Shown here: positions 20,901 to 33,221 of the stretch, piece by piece | Layout of the letters: every line of letters starts with the position of its first letter | Position numbering within the stretch: the stretch's first letter is position 1 | The notes under the pieces: generated by a model | Told to the model about the DNA's origin: nothing | The model's input: only the letters and a program-made list of their open reading frames with translations | Databases searched by the model: none | Position numbers and translations under genes: made by a program | Assembly (NCBI GenBank): GCA_902729315.2 | Contig: LR746265.1 | Coordinates: 2,274,892-2,338,891, forward strand | Reading direction: 5' to 3' | Origin: Spirodela intermedia | Taxonomy: Eukaryota > Streptophyta > Magnoliopsida > Alismatales > Araceae | Length of the DNA stretch: 64,000 nucleotides

Positions 20901-23900
20901 GTCTTTCATACCCTAATATGAATAGAGCAGAGATTTATGATCACTTCCCTAAAAATATAATGATTTCCAAACAGAATTTTCTACGCAGGTTTTATTTTTT
21001 CCCTTTTCACTAGGTTACTGAAGGAACCCCCGGGGCTTCAAGCCACATTCAATAAATAAAGAAAAAAATCTGCATAAAGAAATCGAAATATGAGAGAATA
21101 TGGAACCAGGGTCAGGTTTTCTTTTCAACTGAGACAACACAAAAAATTAAAGGAATAGCAGCAAGATTCATCAGACGTACATTTTGAATTCAATATATTT
21201 TTGGGATACGAAGATCGAGATGAATCAACCTTCTCACCACAGAAATAACTTCAACGAAATTTCACTTCCTTTCTGCCCAGAAAAAAATGATTTGGAGGGG
21301 TCATATGTGGACAGGCTGATTCAAGGACACGTTGGTCAAAGAACAAGGGAGGTCCTGATATTGATAGTCACTGGAGAAACTCATATCGACAGTTTAATCA
21401 ACATGAGGCTTTTCTATTGAGCAAAAAACATAGAATGATCGCTAAAATATTTCGGGACAACTTCCCTCTGGTCGGAGTCGACCTGAGAACCATATCATTT
21501 AGGCAAGTTTATGAATGAGTGCCGCTTAGACTTTTCCCTTCATCCTCAATGAACTATATATAAAATAAAATAAAAAGCACAAAAAACTTGTCCTTCAAAT
21601 CTCGTCCAGAATTGGGGCAATCCAAGATCTGACTTGCCAAACAAATGTAACCCTTCTGTAATCAAGGAAAATTACTGCACCCCATTCAACTGTTGCCATG
21701 AGCCACAAATCGTGTTGTATCTTGGTTTGCATCCTTCTTATCAACCAATATTTACTTCTAGCATTGTCATTTAGTGTTATGATTTACATACAGAACTGAA
21801 CCAGATCTGGCCAGTTTGGATAGAATTCCAATATTTTACAGGCATGTACCACATGTTAATCGCCAGAGCATCCTTCAACACAAGATGTGATTATTTCCTT
21901 CATCGACCAACCACATTGTTTCCAGTTTAACTCTAGAAAAGAATACCCACTTAAACGACATAATTTGTTGAATTTACAAGGACAGATTTCATAAAATATA
22001 AGTCTGCATGAGACTCTCAAAGAATCAAAACAATACATACAACTAAAAGTAAAAAAATAGACATAAAAATATGAAGTAACATGAAAATGCTATAAGTCAC
22101 AAGGCTAGAGTGGGAATGGTAAGCCATTAAGCGAACTAAATTCATCAGATACGATCGAGCGTGAAAGCAAGTCCACATCGATCCACAATAGATTTAAAGT
22201 CGAAACATTCTGGTAAATTATAATTCCTGAAAAAGAAGAATTCTTCATGTCATTCTTTGCAAATCGATCTGTTATCCAGAGGAACTCTCCAAAAATGCTG
22301 TCCAGCCGCAACCAGTTTATTTATCTATTGGTTCTTAGAGTCAAAGGAAACGTTAATCACCGAGTTCTGATACTGGGAACGTCAAAACAAATTGAAAGTT
22401 AACAGCATATTTATGAAAAGGGAAAGTCACTTCTTCTCTAATCTTGACAGATCAAAACAAATGCCAATGTCCAATCAGACATACCACATTGCTGAGCTGA
22501 ACGCTGTGCGACGGATTCATCTTGCAAGCAGTTGCCTCGGAAGCTTGTTCTATATTGAGAACAAAAGAGTGTCTAAGAAGCACTCCAAAGGTGATGGGGA
22601 CGCATGGAAAGGAAAAATAATCACTAAATGGCATTCATGCCTACTCATTCACACCTTGGAATGTAGTTGAGGCATGGAGGCACTTTTCCAACAAGAAAGT
22701 TGTATGAGAAATCCGCTACCCTTAGCTGCCGTGAGAGGCAAACGCCAGTGCCACTGTTGCTGGTGCCAAACATAAAGTAGTCAGATGGCCGAGAGGACGC
22801 CAGGAGGAACAAACTTCTCACATAAGTGACACTACCGAGGTATCTAAAGGGCCCAAGTAAGCCAAGGTTTTCCATGACCAAAATAGTATTTCCCATGCAA
22901 TGGATAAAGTCTTATATAGACATTTTTTTTCCCTTGGGGGTTGACTAATGCATACATTTGGTCCAATTTTGAATTCCCCCACACGCCAACACAGTCAGAA
23001 AGTTTTTAGACCCCTGAGAATACAAGCAAAGCATTCAAGTGATGGACTCCAGGCTTCTGATTCGGGTGCACACTCTGATTTCAACAAACTATAAAATATA
23101 TCTATAGAATCTACAATGATTAAATAGGGAAAATAGAAAACACAGCAGATTAGGAAACCTTGAATCATCAAGAACATGGAGAAATTTTCAAAGGAGGCAA
23201 AGCTAGCAAGATTCGTTACATAAAGCTGAGCTCCTAAATCCCATAGCTATCCACCAAAATGATATGGGTAACAAAGTTCAGACAAGTTCGCAAGTGCGCA
23301 CAATCCCAGGTAAAGCTGAACTGAAGAACCTAGATAAGCCACGGCCCAATCATGACAAACTGTTTCCCACTGTTCGCAGTCTCACAGCTTAAATGCTTGA
23401 ATTTCCCATCCTCTCGAAATCCACACCAGAAAAAAAATGAACAGCTTCATATCGAGAAACAAAATATCTCATATCAGCAGAGGAAACTAGTAATTGGAAA
23501 CTATACTACATAGCACTTTCTTCTTCTTTTTATGTATCAAACATCCAACTGTAAGTCCGTGAAATCTCAACAAGGAATGTAGTGCCAGTGTTTTGAGGCT
23601 CTGCAGCGCAAAATTTCACTTACATGTCGTGCACGTTGGAAGGGGAATTTGAATGGTTACTCCCGGGAATGGATCCTTGAAGCTTGTTTCTGTCTAATCG
23701 AAGTTCCACAAGGTTCAACAAATTCCCAAGCTGGGATGGCACACCGCCCGTCAATCCATTAGAATTAAAGTAGCTGAAAAGAAGAAAGTCTTAGACAAGG
23801 CCAGAAAAAAGAAAGCCAATCAGACATGAACGAAAATAGTTGGCCAGCTACATTTTTGTGATTCTATCCAAGCTTCCAATTTCTGGAGGGATAGGGCCAG

Positions 23901-24822
23901 AGAGCCGATTCATGCTCAGATCCAACACTCTGAGGTTTTTCAGCATGCCAATTTGACTAGGAATCACCCCTCGAATTGAATTGCCTCTTAGAACTCTGAA
24001 ACAATAGGCACCGTCAGAGCCAAGCAGATGAACCACTTCTGGTGAAAAGCTGTAGTGAGGTCACCAAAAGAGTTAGATGAGACAACGCTAATAGGAGGCA
24101 TACAGTTCTTGCAGGAACTTCAGCGAGCCGAGTTCCGGAGCAAGGAACCCTTCCAAGAATGAATGAGAAAGGTCCCTGCAAAACCAAATCCACCGAATAT
24201 ATATGTAAGCGGCACCTCAAAACAAACATGTTTGCACCATTCATCGTGATTCTTACGGAAGGATGCACTACTATAGAAGAGTACAATAAAGTATGGGGAG
24301 AAAAATCGCCGAATCATGAAGGCGATGTACGAAACTTGCACAACTTATCGGCACGTATGCGGACTATGGTTATTCGTTGACATTGCACAGATACAACGTG
24401 GATCTCAGTTGGACAGAATCAAAGAGGAAACGAAATAAGTTGAGAGACGAGCACTTACAGGGTCACAACATGATCTCGGGCGGCAGAGCAGGAGACGCCG
24501 GACCAGCCACAGGGATCGTCGTCATCGACATTCCAATCAGAAAGACGAGAAAGTGGGTCTTCAAAGATGGCCTTCTTGATCTCCTTGAGGGCGAAAACTG
24601 CAAGAGTATCGTGCCCCCAATTGAAAAAGTTCTTGTAGCAAAGTCGTTGGGATCAAATCCAGAACAGGAGAGAAGATAGAACAGAAGAGAGAACAGGAGC
24701 AACCCCGAAACCCTGGTAAGCTAAAATCAACAACTGAGGTCCAGGAAGCCCAAATCCCAGAATGTCAGCCGTTCAAATCATTCTACACAGAGGATGGGAT
24801 GCAAGAGTTAACCGATTTGGAG

Positions 24823-24868
<46 letters not shown>

Positions 24869-24965
24869 TACCCTCTTCGGTAATCGCGGACTGAGAAGCA
24901 GGCAGGAATAGAAGACCCCAGAGCATCGAGGGGAGGACCAGTTGAAGGAACCCAACGGACCTCAT
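17965..24965 (-). CDS. LRR receptor-like pseudokinase (At1g63430/At5g41180 type), with an in-frame stop
   Basis: Thirteen exons fit: 24965-24872, 24597-24459, 24175-24104, 23995-23852, 23773-23624, 22813-22655, 22549-22485, 20289-20038, 19934-19714, 19643-19511, 19427-19270, 18962-18747 and 18210-17965. Their phases agree and total 683 codons. In order: signal peptide; CGWSGVSC cap; LRRs (NSIRGVIPSQIG, NRLSGPIPPEIG, NGLTGGVPSQLG); VADFSYNFLVGKVP; transmembrane segment after PKWLLFLEIFTG; kinase-like domain with VADLARLNHENIAKLLGYC. The catalytic HRD region is replaced by VSDLNSSAIYL and DFG by ADIESW, so phosphotransfer is unlikely, as in the family. Codon 384 (19860-19858) is TAG between ACEDFSN and NFSDIILYKG. 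This means a stop mutation, an unusual splice, or a base error. The exon 6 start and exon 9 end are less certain. Confidence 0.85.
24829..24865. repeat. (GA)n microsatellite in intron 1 of the LRR kinase gene
   Basis: On the sense strand it is a CT run a few bases after the intron 1 donor (GTATC). Confidence 0.9.
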
Positions 24966-25239
24966 CCTTTCTACAAGACTATGGCCAAAACTCGTCGTTC
25001 ACGACTCCCCTTTCTGTTGATGGATTAGAAGAAAAACAGAGATACTGGAAAGGCCACCTTGGTCATCCAATGTACTTCTCATTTACCATACGCGGTAGCC
25101 AATTTCCCCAGCCCATATCCCCCCTGGTGTGACCCCGAGTGCAGGCGCCGACCCAGGTAAGGAATGCTGATCAGTGGAGAGAACACAGTGACCGGAAGAG
25201 AAGCAAAGAGATAACCCGCATCTTCCGTGTTTCCGCACT

Positions 25240-25287
<48 letters not shown>

Positions 25288-26707
25288 GACGGCTGTGTTT
25301 CTTTTCGAAGGAGGGTGCTAACAACAGCACAAGCTTTGGATTTAAAAAATAGCAACAGAGTGCAGGCGGTACGAGTGGTGCACTTAAACTCCGCTTTCGG
25401 AGAGAGAGGTGAGTCTGAGGGCGGGCCGGTGGAGCCGCAGTTGTTTCTGGTTCCCAAAGGGGTCACATTCCCGAACCCACCCTCATCCTCCCCCGCCCCC
25501 CCCCCGGCGTCTAACCGGCGCTTGCTTCTAGTGGATGCCACGCTTGCCCTCGGCGGCCCACCGCTGCGGCGGCGAGCGTCACGCTTTACTCATTGCCTTT
25601 CTTCTCCGTCGCTTTACTCCTCTCTCTCTCTCTCTCTTACACAGAGACGGGCGTCCATCTCTGCGTAGGGACGTGGAAGCCCACGCCAGGTGGGATCCGC
25701 GATCACCGGGGGAGGGTTGAGCCTTGAGTTGGGGACTCTAATTAAGTCAAGTAAATGTCAGGTCAACAACAGTAAGGAGTCACTCATTTTTTTATATTTA
25801 ATAATTGTATTCCAGTAACGATCGCCGACATTATTGCCCCCAGGGGCTCTCAAAAAAGTCTTCTTTGAAATAATTCAGCATTCTCCAGGACTCATCCCCC
25901 CACAGCGCGAGAAGGGACTCCGAAACGCGTTCGTTCTGATCCGAGTACTAGCTCGACGGCGCCTCCACGTGGCCACCGGAGCCGGCGGCGCGGTGGGAAT
26001 TAATGGAGAGTAGGCCGCGGGTTGTCCTCATTCCCGCAAATCCGGCGGCGCTCCGCCGGAAGGACGGAGGGGGGGGGCAGCGGCGGAGAGGGGTCTCGAG
26101 GTCGTATAAAATAAGCGGCCCACCGTCGGGCAGTTGGGGCCATTTTGGACGGATCATGCCGACCAGTCGAACGCCATTGCCGGCTCTGCCAAAACAGCTA
26201 GTTTGCAATGCACGCCAAAGCAAGGCGATGAGAGGGCCCTTTCACTCTCTCTCTCTTCTCAGAGCTCGGATTAGGAAGGGTCCATGTGCTGTCTTCCACC
26301 TCGAGAGGAGGACGACGGCCGGAGTCTGCTTTTTCTTATGAGTGACGATTCCTCCTCTCGTCTGTCGTCTATTGTTCCTTTCTCGAGGGCTGTGGACCCT
26401 TTGCAGCCCACCGTGTCCCGCGAGCATTAAAGGCTTGGACTGGAGGGACGGCGGTAGATGCCACGTCTCTCTCCCGGGTTAGAGAGGGAAACCAACTCCC
26501 TTTTCCTCCTTATCACGCCATTGAACAGGAAGGAGCTTCCTTCATCACCAAAGGGGACATTTTTTAGGGGTTTCCCCATCAGTCGCTTAGCGGAGGTGAT
26601 TGTTGGGAGCAGACCCCCACCACCGCCCAGTAGGACCAGATTTGTTGTATTTGGGTCTTTATTTGGGCTTTCAGATTGACGGCCCAAAACAAACGAGGAA
26701 ATTATAA
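24966..26707. other. Intergenic: LRR kinase promoter side, GT90 gene 3' side
   Basis: This holds a (GA)n tract at 25243-25284, a C-rich run near 25497-25505 and short CT tracts. Several open frames exist but none has a recognisable domain, and most are low-complexity Ser/Leu from CT repeats. The LRR kinase promoter must lie in the left part; no clear TATA box was identified. Confidence 0.5.
25243..25284. repeat. (GA)n microsatellite
   Basis: A GA run of about 40 bp upstream of the LRR kinase gene. Confidence 0.9.
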
Positions 26708-29435
26708 CTAGATCTTGGTTTTCTCTCTCTTCGCCCTGGATTTGTCCTCCCAAATCTCGACCTGTCTAATGGAATCAGCTTTCCTTCTGGCCAGTATGCT
26801 TAGCTCCTCAGGATCGAACGGAGGGGGCAACGCGCAGGGACCGGCCTCCCGGGGAACCTCCACCATGGATTCCACCATGAACGTCCTCTCGCGGCCCGTC
26901 GCGCCGCAGGCCATGAACTCCGCACAGTACTCAACGGCCCCCGGGGGCTTGGAGGGCTGGAACCGCAGGAGCTTCGCGTACTCGGTCAGCAGGTGGAGTA
27001 TATAGTCGTACACGGTATCCATATTCAGCTCGTCCTCGATGAACCGGCTCGCCTCCTTCCCCATCGCCTGCGCCTAGTTCGAGCAGACGAAGGGCTGAGC
27101 CGAAGGAAGAAAACAGAGTAGGCGCAGAAGAGAGTGGAGAGGCAGCGAGGGCCCACCTTACGCTTGTGGGTATTTCCCCAGTCGACGGCGAACTCGATGG
27201 AGCGGCACTTGTCGTTGTCCCTGATCGGCCAGTAGTGCTCCTGTGGGAAGAGGCCCCTCGAGAAGAAGTCGTAGTACTGTGGCTTAACCAGGAGGGTGGG
27301 GGAATCGCAGGCCAGGATGTACTTCTCGCTGACCGACCAAGTCGAACCTTCTATGTAAATTTTGTACCTGGCCGCCAATATTCCCATTGCCGAGGAAGTA
27401 AGTATACATAGAAAAATGCGATTGACGAAGCCTCTCCTTTAATGCGCATATCCTTTCACCTGTGTAAGCACTGCTTCGCCAAGTTGGAGTGCTCGAACCC
27501 TTTCTGGGACTCCCGTTCCCAGTCCTACAAGATTCATCGTTTCTGTTTAGACAACAAGGGCACGGGCCACCGATAGATTTCTTTTAAAGCAAGAAAAATA
27601 ATTAGTTAAATTGGCCGCGTTCTTGCATTAAAAGGGCCGTGTTAATTTCACAAAAAAAAATAGTTATTTGAGGACACCGGGAGAGACTGTCAGGGATGGG
27701 TGTTTCAGTCACCTGAACGAAAATCCGAGCGTTCCAGTCGTGGGCGTCGGAGACGTTGCAGTGGAGGAGGTCCCGCCTTTTTGAAGCCACCAAGGGATTC
27801 CCCTTCCAGTATGCGTAACGTTCCCTGTCCATCCACTTGACCCTCTGATTCCCCTCCATCATCTCCTTCAGCAGATGCTCCCATGGCTTTATGTTGATCT
27901 CCGGCCTGCAGGCAACGTCATACGTTGAATCTACCTCTGCCATGGTCCAGAGATCGCCCTGCGGAGACTCACTGCAAATTAGCGGCACTGGATTTCATAC
28001 CAACCCCAGAAGGACCAGTCGGGGAAGACGATGTCGAGGGTGTAGTCGTCCCCGCAGTACCGGAACAGAGGCGGCACCGCCGCCGATCTCTTCTCCACGG
28101 CGTACGTGGCTTTTCTTACGACCGGATAGTCGACGCAGTCGAACATGAGATCCAGGTCCGGCACCCGGCCGGGGTACCTCCTCAGCAGTTGGAGCATCCC
28201 CCAGATGGTGAAGACATCCCTCGTCTGGAAAGATTTTCTGTACCTCTCCACGTAGGCCCGCCCGCTGAGAACCACCAGCCGAAAGCTGGCCGTCCTCCTC
28301 GCCCTTTCCACCATCTCTCTCGTGATCCCCGCGGCCTTCCACGGGCGGAGGTCCTCGTGAATCCACCGGAAGTAGTCCGGACACAAGGACGCCGACTCCT
28401 GGTTCTTGGGATCTGACAGATTGGCGAGGGAGACGGGAGGTGGACGCGAGGAACAGGTGCGATTATGGGCTACCTGGTTATCCTCCGGGCAGATCAACGG
28501 CGGCCAGGATGGCGACTTCGAAGGCTGCGGGCTGATCGTCTCTGGCGACTTTAGCCCGCCGGGAGCTGCAGTGGAGCCAGTGATCGGATTCGGGATCGTT
28601 CCCACGCTCCTGCCTGTGATCTACTCGACAGGAAGAAAGAAAATTCAGGAAAATCGAAGGATCAGTCTCATTTCACCGATAAGTTCGTGTCTAAATCAGT
28701 GAACTATCTGACATGCCATCAAAGCAGCTAAATTCATCGAAAAGAAAACAGCCTCTTCTCCGAATGGAGATCAAGCGCAGAAGTCTTGGAGTTGACGGAC
28801 GCAGAATTTCTGATGTTGGTAGAGGAAGACAGGGAAGCCCGATGATGAAGATGGAAGAGTGCCGGTTAACCCCAACACCCCCCCCCCCCCCCTTCTCTCT
28901 CTTCGGAGCCGCTGGAGGATACGGAGTCACAGACACCGTCGTCACATGGCCGACCGTAAAAAACGACGAAGGACGGCGAGGAAGAAGGGGACCAAGTGAT
29001 CATGAGCTCTCAAAAAGGATGAGATTAGTCCTTCACTGTAGAAATCTGTGTAGCCAGTTCACTTGTCTTGAGATTATTCTGCGTGTGATGCAGACAATGA
29101 CGAAAGTCCGAGAAGTTAGGAAACAAAATCGACAAGTAGTAAAGCATCCGAGAAAAATGTAGTTGCACGTTGAATTTTTTGGATACGATCGCCTTAAAGG
29201 AGGTAGGGATTGCAGAGTAATACGAGCAAAGCAGACATACGGTACTTATCCAGTGGGACGCAGCAAAGGCGCCAATCACGAGGATGAAGAAGAGCAGCAG
29301 TGGCGTCATGGTGGAGGGCGGCCAGATCGAAGAACGGGAGTCAACGCTCTGATTCCTTCGACCGAGACGCCGGGATATCGCTTCCGTGAGACGTCGACAA
29401 AACCCCGACACAATGGCAGAACTCCGTGTATCCAT
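26708..29435 (-). CDS. Glycosyltransferase family 90 (Rumi/CAP10-like, DUF821) protein O-glucosyltransferase
   Basis: Six exons: 29435-29246, 28613-28001, 27905-27713, 27524-27460, 27367-27157 and 27073-26708. Phases agree and give 545 residues. The short N-terminus is followed by one hydrophobic segment (LLLFFILVIGAFAASHWIS, about residues 45-62), a type II Golgi/ER anchor. A Cys- and Pro-rich stem and CPDYFRWIHEDLRPW come next. The family core is clear: DVFTIWGMLQLLRRYPGRVP, DLDLMFDCVDYPVV, DDYTLDIVFPDWSFWGWPEI, YAYWKGNP, WSVSEKYILACDS, FFSRGLFPQEHYWPI, then AVDWGNTHKRKAQAMGKEAS. Rumi proteins transfer glucose or xylose from UDP-sugar to serine on secreted proteins; plant members are poorly studied. 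No KDEL-type signal ends the protein (KTKI). It follows the LRR kinase gene on the same strand. Confidence 0.9.
28878..28892. repeat. Poly-C run in GT90 intron 1
   Basis: About 15 C in a row inside the first intron of the glucosyltransferase gene; such runs are prone to sequencing length errors. Confidence 0.8.
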
Positions 29436-30380
29436 CCTTCTGTCTCCACTTTTCCGTCCTCTGCATCAAGATAAACCATTAGGTTTGGTTAGGGGGCAGG
29501 AATTCATAGAAGACTTGTCTTGGCTTCTCTAAAATCCACTAAATCGAAGCGGCCGAAGTTGACCCAGAGGAACAGAGAAGTTGGATTTCTCGTCCTCTAG
29601 ATCCAATTCGCCACTCGCATCCCTCATAGAATCATCGATTCTCCAAAGATAAACGGAAAAACGAGAGACGACGAAAGAAGACCTTTCTCCGGAATCTTCG
29701 GAGGCGCTTTACCAGTAGCAGAGGTCACACAGGTTTTCCATCAAGGATCTTCGCGAACAAACCATACTCCGCAAACAGAAAGAATAAGTGATAATCAGAG
29801 AAACTCAAATCTTCGTCCCAAACTGCAGATCACTGGTCCAAATCTTCGCTCTCAGCAAATCCTTGTCATCTTACTCTCTCACCGTACCTCCACTCCCTTC
29901 AGTCACCACACGAGACTGTCAGATGGGCCAGCCGTCCACCTCGTCAAGCTTCTTCTCCTTCCTCTTCCTCGGAAAGCCTCTCTATTCCCGCGAGTTGGGA
30001 GCTTGGTTCCCCTCTCTGTTCCCCTCTGCTCTCCACTGGGCGACGCATGGGTTTTTAGTCATCGTCGCAGTCGTCGGCCACGAGGCAAACCGTCAGTGGC
30101 CGGATGAAGAAAACCAGACATGGATATCGTGGCTTTCCAGCCGTCCGATGTCCTGTGTACTGCGTTTCATTTTCCTTTAATATGTCAGCAAACAAGACTA
30201 TCATCTTCAGCCCCACTCGAATTTATTTTATGGCTTTATTTTGTCGGAAATGGTAATAACCTCTCCGACGTGTTCCAGCGGAACACCGCACGGCAACATG
30301 TTTCAGTCCCTTTTTAAACCAGCCTCCGAGACGTCCGTGCCCTCTCCTAGAAGCAACGTCGTGCCGACCTTCCAAGGAAG
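29436..30380. promoter_or_regulatory. Divergent promoter region between GT90 (-) and HMA (+) genes
   Basis: About 945 bp separate the two start codons. No transcription signal stands out beyond T-rich stretches near 30304. The open frame at 29788-30180 has no recognisable domain. Confidence 0.45.
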
Positions 30381-30913
30381 ATGGCTCAGGTGAGCGGAAA
30401 TCATCCCTGGATTTCTTGATCGATTCCTTGGTTTACGAAGTATGAGATGATAGTCCATTTGCGCTCCTTCGGCTGCCGTCTTTCCTGATTCGTTCGTTTG
30501 AAATTCCCCGTCCTTGTTCGGTGTTCCTCGGCAGAAAGTAGTTGTGAAGGTGTCGGGGATGATCGACGAGAAGACGAAGCAAAAGGCAATCGAAGCTGTC
30601 GCCGAAATCGATGGTATCGACTCCTGTCCTTCTCTTCCCCACCTCGGTCCGTTTTCTCGGCTCCTTTCGGAGATCCTTTCGACGAACGATTCATTACTAC
30701 CAGAGTTATCTACCGAGTCTGAAATTCCCACCGGTTTGTCTCGTGAAAATAGGTGTTGATTCAATCGCTGCTGAACTGAAGGATCAGAAGGTCACCGCCG
30801 TTGGAGCGATAGACGCCATAAAGGTCGTCATGAAGTTGAAGAAGATTGGAAAGGTAGAGGTAGTATCAGTAGGCCCGGCCAACGAAGAGAAGAAGGATGA
30901 GAAGAAAAAATAG
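30381..30913 (+). CDS. Small HMA-fold protein without CxxC metal site
   Basis: Three exons: 30381-30389 (only Met-Ala-Gln), 30535-30613 and 30753-30913, giving 82 residues. The fold is the beta-alpha-beta-beta-alpha-beta HMA pattern: KVVVKVSGM, KTKQKAIEAVAEIDGVDS, VTAVGAIDAIKVVMKLKKIG, KVEVVSVG. The metal-binding loop, normally GMxCxxC, reads GMIDEKTKQ, so both cysteines are missing. The C-terminus is a Lys/Glu tail (EEKKDEKKK) with no CaaX prenylation box. It resembles the HIPP-like subgroup of plant HMA proteins that lost metal binding; some such proteins are protein-interaction modules. No function is assigned. It is convergent with the PPR gene. Confidence 0.85.
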
Positions 30914-31754
30914 CTCCTCCCCTCCTACCACCGGAGGACACGGATACTCCCGCGAGGTGGAGACTACATCTTGTTCTATACATCTGAATCTTACTCCTGT
31001 ATCTGTCGATGTGAAACGGAATTTCTTGCGGTGCTTGACAGTTGTCCAGAAGCTGCGAGCAGGCCAACCAACCCCGACCCATCCGAATGACCATTTTTCT
31101 AATCATTCGCCGCCATTTCTGACCGACTAGAGAAGACCCCCAGGAGGTCCCTACCACAAAAAAATTGCCACGTGGAGTGTTCCGACGCATTGGCTCTCGT
31201 CTACCATGGCCACGAATCCTCCTGGAGTGGAAAGACGCAGAGGACACGCACTTTCCTAACCTAAAAGCGCGGACAGGAGAATTCTTCAGTCAAATCCCCA
31301 ACAACCCATATTGACCCCAGCTCTTTATGGACGTCCTAACATGGATAGCACGCAATCGGACCAGAATTCTACAAATGCGTCCAGTCAACGTTTAGAATCA
31401 TTCACAAGTGGGGGAAATTTCTAAATCGGCAGTCTCCCAACGTCAACCAATCTGCCTCTCGCTCTCTCTCTCTCTCTCTCTCTCTGTGTAACACCGTCAG
31501 CAGCCATATAGATGTTCCTTTGAGATTATAATTATAAAAGGCAGTGCTGAATAACAAGTGCTTTCATACAAAATCGAGAATAACAAATGGGCATCCGAAT
31601 CAAACAGAAATATTTCTCCTCTCTTCCCTCTTTTTTTCCTTCCTAAAATAAAAGATAATAATTATCGAGCATAATTGAAAGTGTAGCGGAGCCAATTCAA
31701 TACAAAGCACCCCAGTCAGTGCAGATGATTTTCTCCCCCTTTAGAGAGAGAAAC
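30914..31754. other. Intergenic between convergent HMA and PPR genes
   Basis: This carries the 3' ends of both genes and a (CT)n tract at 31462-31485. No other gene was recognised. Confidence 0.5.
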
Positions 31755-33221
31755 TTAGCATCTGCGATACGCCCGGAACCTGGATGCAAGCTGGGGATGG
31801 AATCCCCTCTCCTCCATGCGGGTGATTATCTCGTCAGCTTCGGAATCTTTGCCGGCGCTCCGGAGCTTGGCTATCACCGCCCTGTACACCGAAGAAGTTG
31901 GAGTGCATCCCTTGTTCTCCACCTCCTTAAGCATGCAACACGCCTTGTCGTACTTCCCAGCCAGGCAAAGCCCCCGGATCATAGAATTGTACGTGAACAC
32001 GTTGGGAAGCTGGCCTCTGTTTGTCATTTCGTCGAACATTGTCTGGGCTTTCTCGAGCTCACCCGCCACCACATACCCAGAGATCATGACCGTGTAGCAC
32101 ACCACATCGGGTTCGCAGCCTCTCTTGAGCATTTCGTCGAAGAAGAACTGGCAAGCGTCCAGATTTCCGGCGCGGCTTAATCCGTCAATCAAAGTTGTAA
32201 AATGGAGGACACTTGGAGTGCAATTGGCGTCGTTCATGTAGTTCAAGAGCTTAAGAGCAGCGAGCGGTTTGTCCCCCTTTCCAAGAACATGGAGGAGGAT
32301 GTTATACGTATGGAGATCAGGAGCAAACCCGTTCTTACTCATCTCGTCCAGAAGCCTGTGGAACTGATCCAGTTTGCCTAGCCTGTACTTTGCGCACATC
32401 AGCACGTTATAGGTTAAGATATCCGGAGAGTGCCCGTCAACCAGCATCTTCTGGTATACCCACTCAATCAGCCTGTACTGATCCACGGTGATGAGAGAAT
32501 GAAGGATTGCGTTGAAGGAATGCTTGAAAGGGCGGTAATTGAACGTTTTGGACTTCATAAACCTCTCCACCAGCTTCCTCGCCATTCCTGCTTCAGCGCA
32601 GGTGGATATGAGAATGTTAAACGTGAGAGCCGTTGTTGGTAATCCACTCTGGGTCATTTCATCTAGCAGCCTCCACATTGCCTTGATTTCGTCGCATTTG
32701 GCAAATATCTTCAAGGTGAGATTGTATGCATTGGAGGTGTGCTTGTAGTCCTTCTGGTCACCCGCCCACATGAAGAACTTGAGGCCCAGCTTCGCACAAC
32801 GGGGCTTATTAGAGGCGTCGATAAACTTCAAAATCCGAAACAGAACTTCCCTCACCAGATCAGCCGAGATCTGCAGATGCATCTTTTCTAATTCCGACCT
32901 GGCGCTGAAGCCCGGTCCCTCTTGTAGAAGAACTTCGAACACCTGATCTGCCTTAGATCGGGTTTCTTCGGCGCGTTTCCAGCGAGGGACAAAATCATCG
33001 TCGGAGAGGTCACCTCTTTCTTCATCCTCTTCGACGTCCTTTGGCGTAGGGCCGATGAGTGTACTCTTGTGGTCGCCGCGGAGATCCGAAGTTCCGAAGC
33101 TATCACTCGAACTGCCATCATCTCCTCCGCGCCTATCGCCGTAGAATTCCCTCGGAAACCGAGTACCTGAGTGGAACAAGGAGAGGCTGGCTCTTTTACC
33201 AGATCGGATGGCAGCTCTCAT
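31755..33221 (-). CDS. P-class pentatricopeptide repeat protein
   Basis: A single exon of 488 residues. The Arg/Ser-rich N-terminus (MRAAIRSGKRASLSLF) looks like a mitochondrial presequence, followed by an acidic low-complexity stretch to about residue 90. About nine PPR motifs run from residue 164 to 475. Examples are YNLTLKIFAKCDEIKAMWRL, FNILISTCAEAGMARKLVER, YNVLMCAKYRLGKLDQFHRL, YTVMISGYVVAGELEKAQTM and YNSMIRGLCLAGKYDKACCM. They are of 35-residue P type with no E, DYW or SMR domain, so RNA binding for stability or splicing in organelles is the usual role. The overall form, with KFFMWAGDQKDYKHTSNAYN before the repeats, recalls Arabidopsis At3g60050/At1g55630. The RNA target is unknown. 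Confidence 0.9.
   Translation of the reverse strand: MRAAIRSGKRASLSLFHSGTRFPREFYGDRRGGDDGSSSDSFGTSDLRGDHKSTLIGPTPKDVEEDEERGDLSDDDFVPRWKRAEETRSKADQVFEVLLQEGPGFSARSELEKMHLQISADLVREVLFRILKFIDASNKPRCAKLGLKFFMWAGDQKDYKHTSNAYNLTLKIFAKCDEIKAMWRLLDEMTQSGLPTTALTFNILISTCAEAGMARKLVERFMKSKTFNYRPFKHSFNAILHSLITVDQYRLIEWVYQKMLVDGHSPDILTYNVLMCAKYRLGKLDQFHRLLDEMSKNGFAPDLHTYNILLHVLGKGDKPLAALKLLNYMNDANCTPSVLHFTTLIDGLSRAGNLDACQFFFDEMLKRGCEPDVVCYTVMISGYVVAGELEKAQTMFDEMTNRGQLPNVFTYNSMIRGLCLAGKYDKACCMLKEVENKGCTPTSSVYRAVIAKLRSAGKDSEADEIITRMEERGFHPQLASRFRAYRRC

Noticed and set aside
25083-25541. 152-residue minus-strand open frame
   Set aside because: Much of it is Ser/Leu from a CT microsatellite, with no domain, no splice support and overlapping open frames on the other strand.
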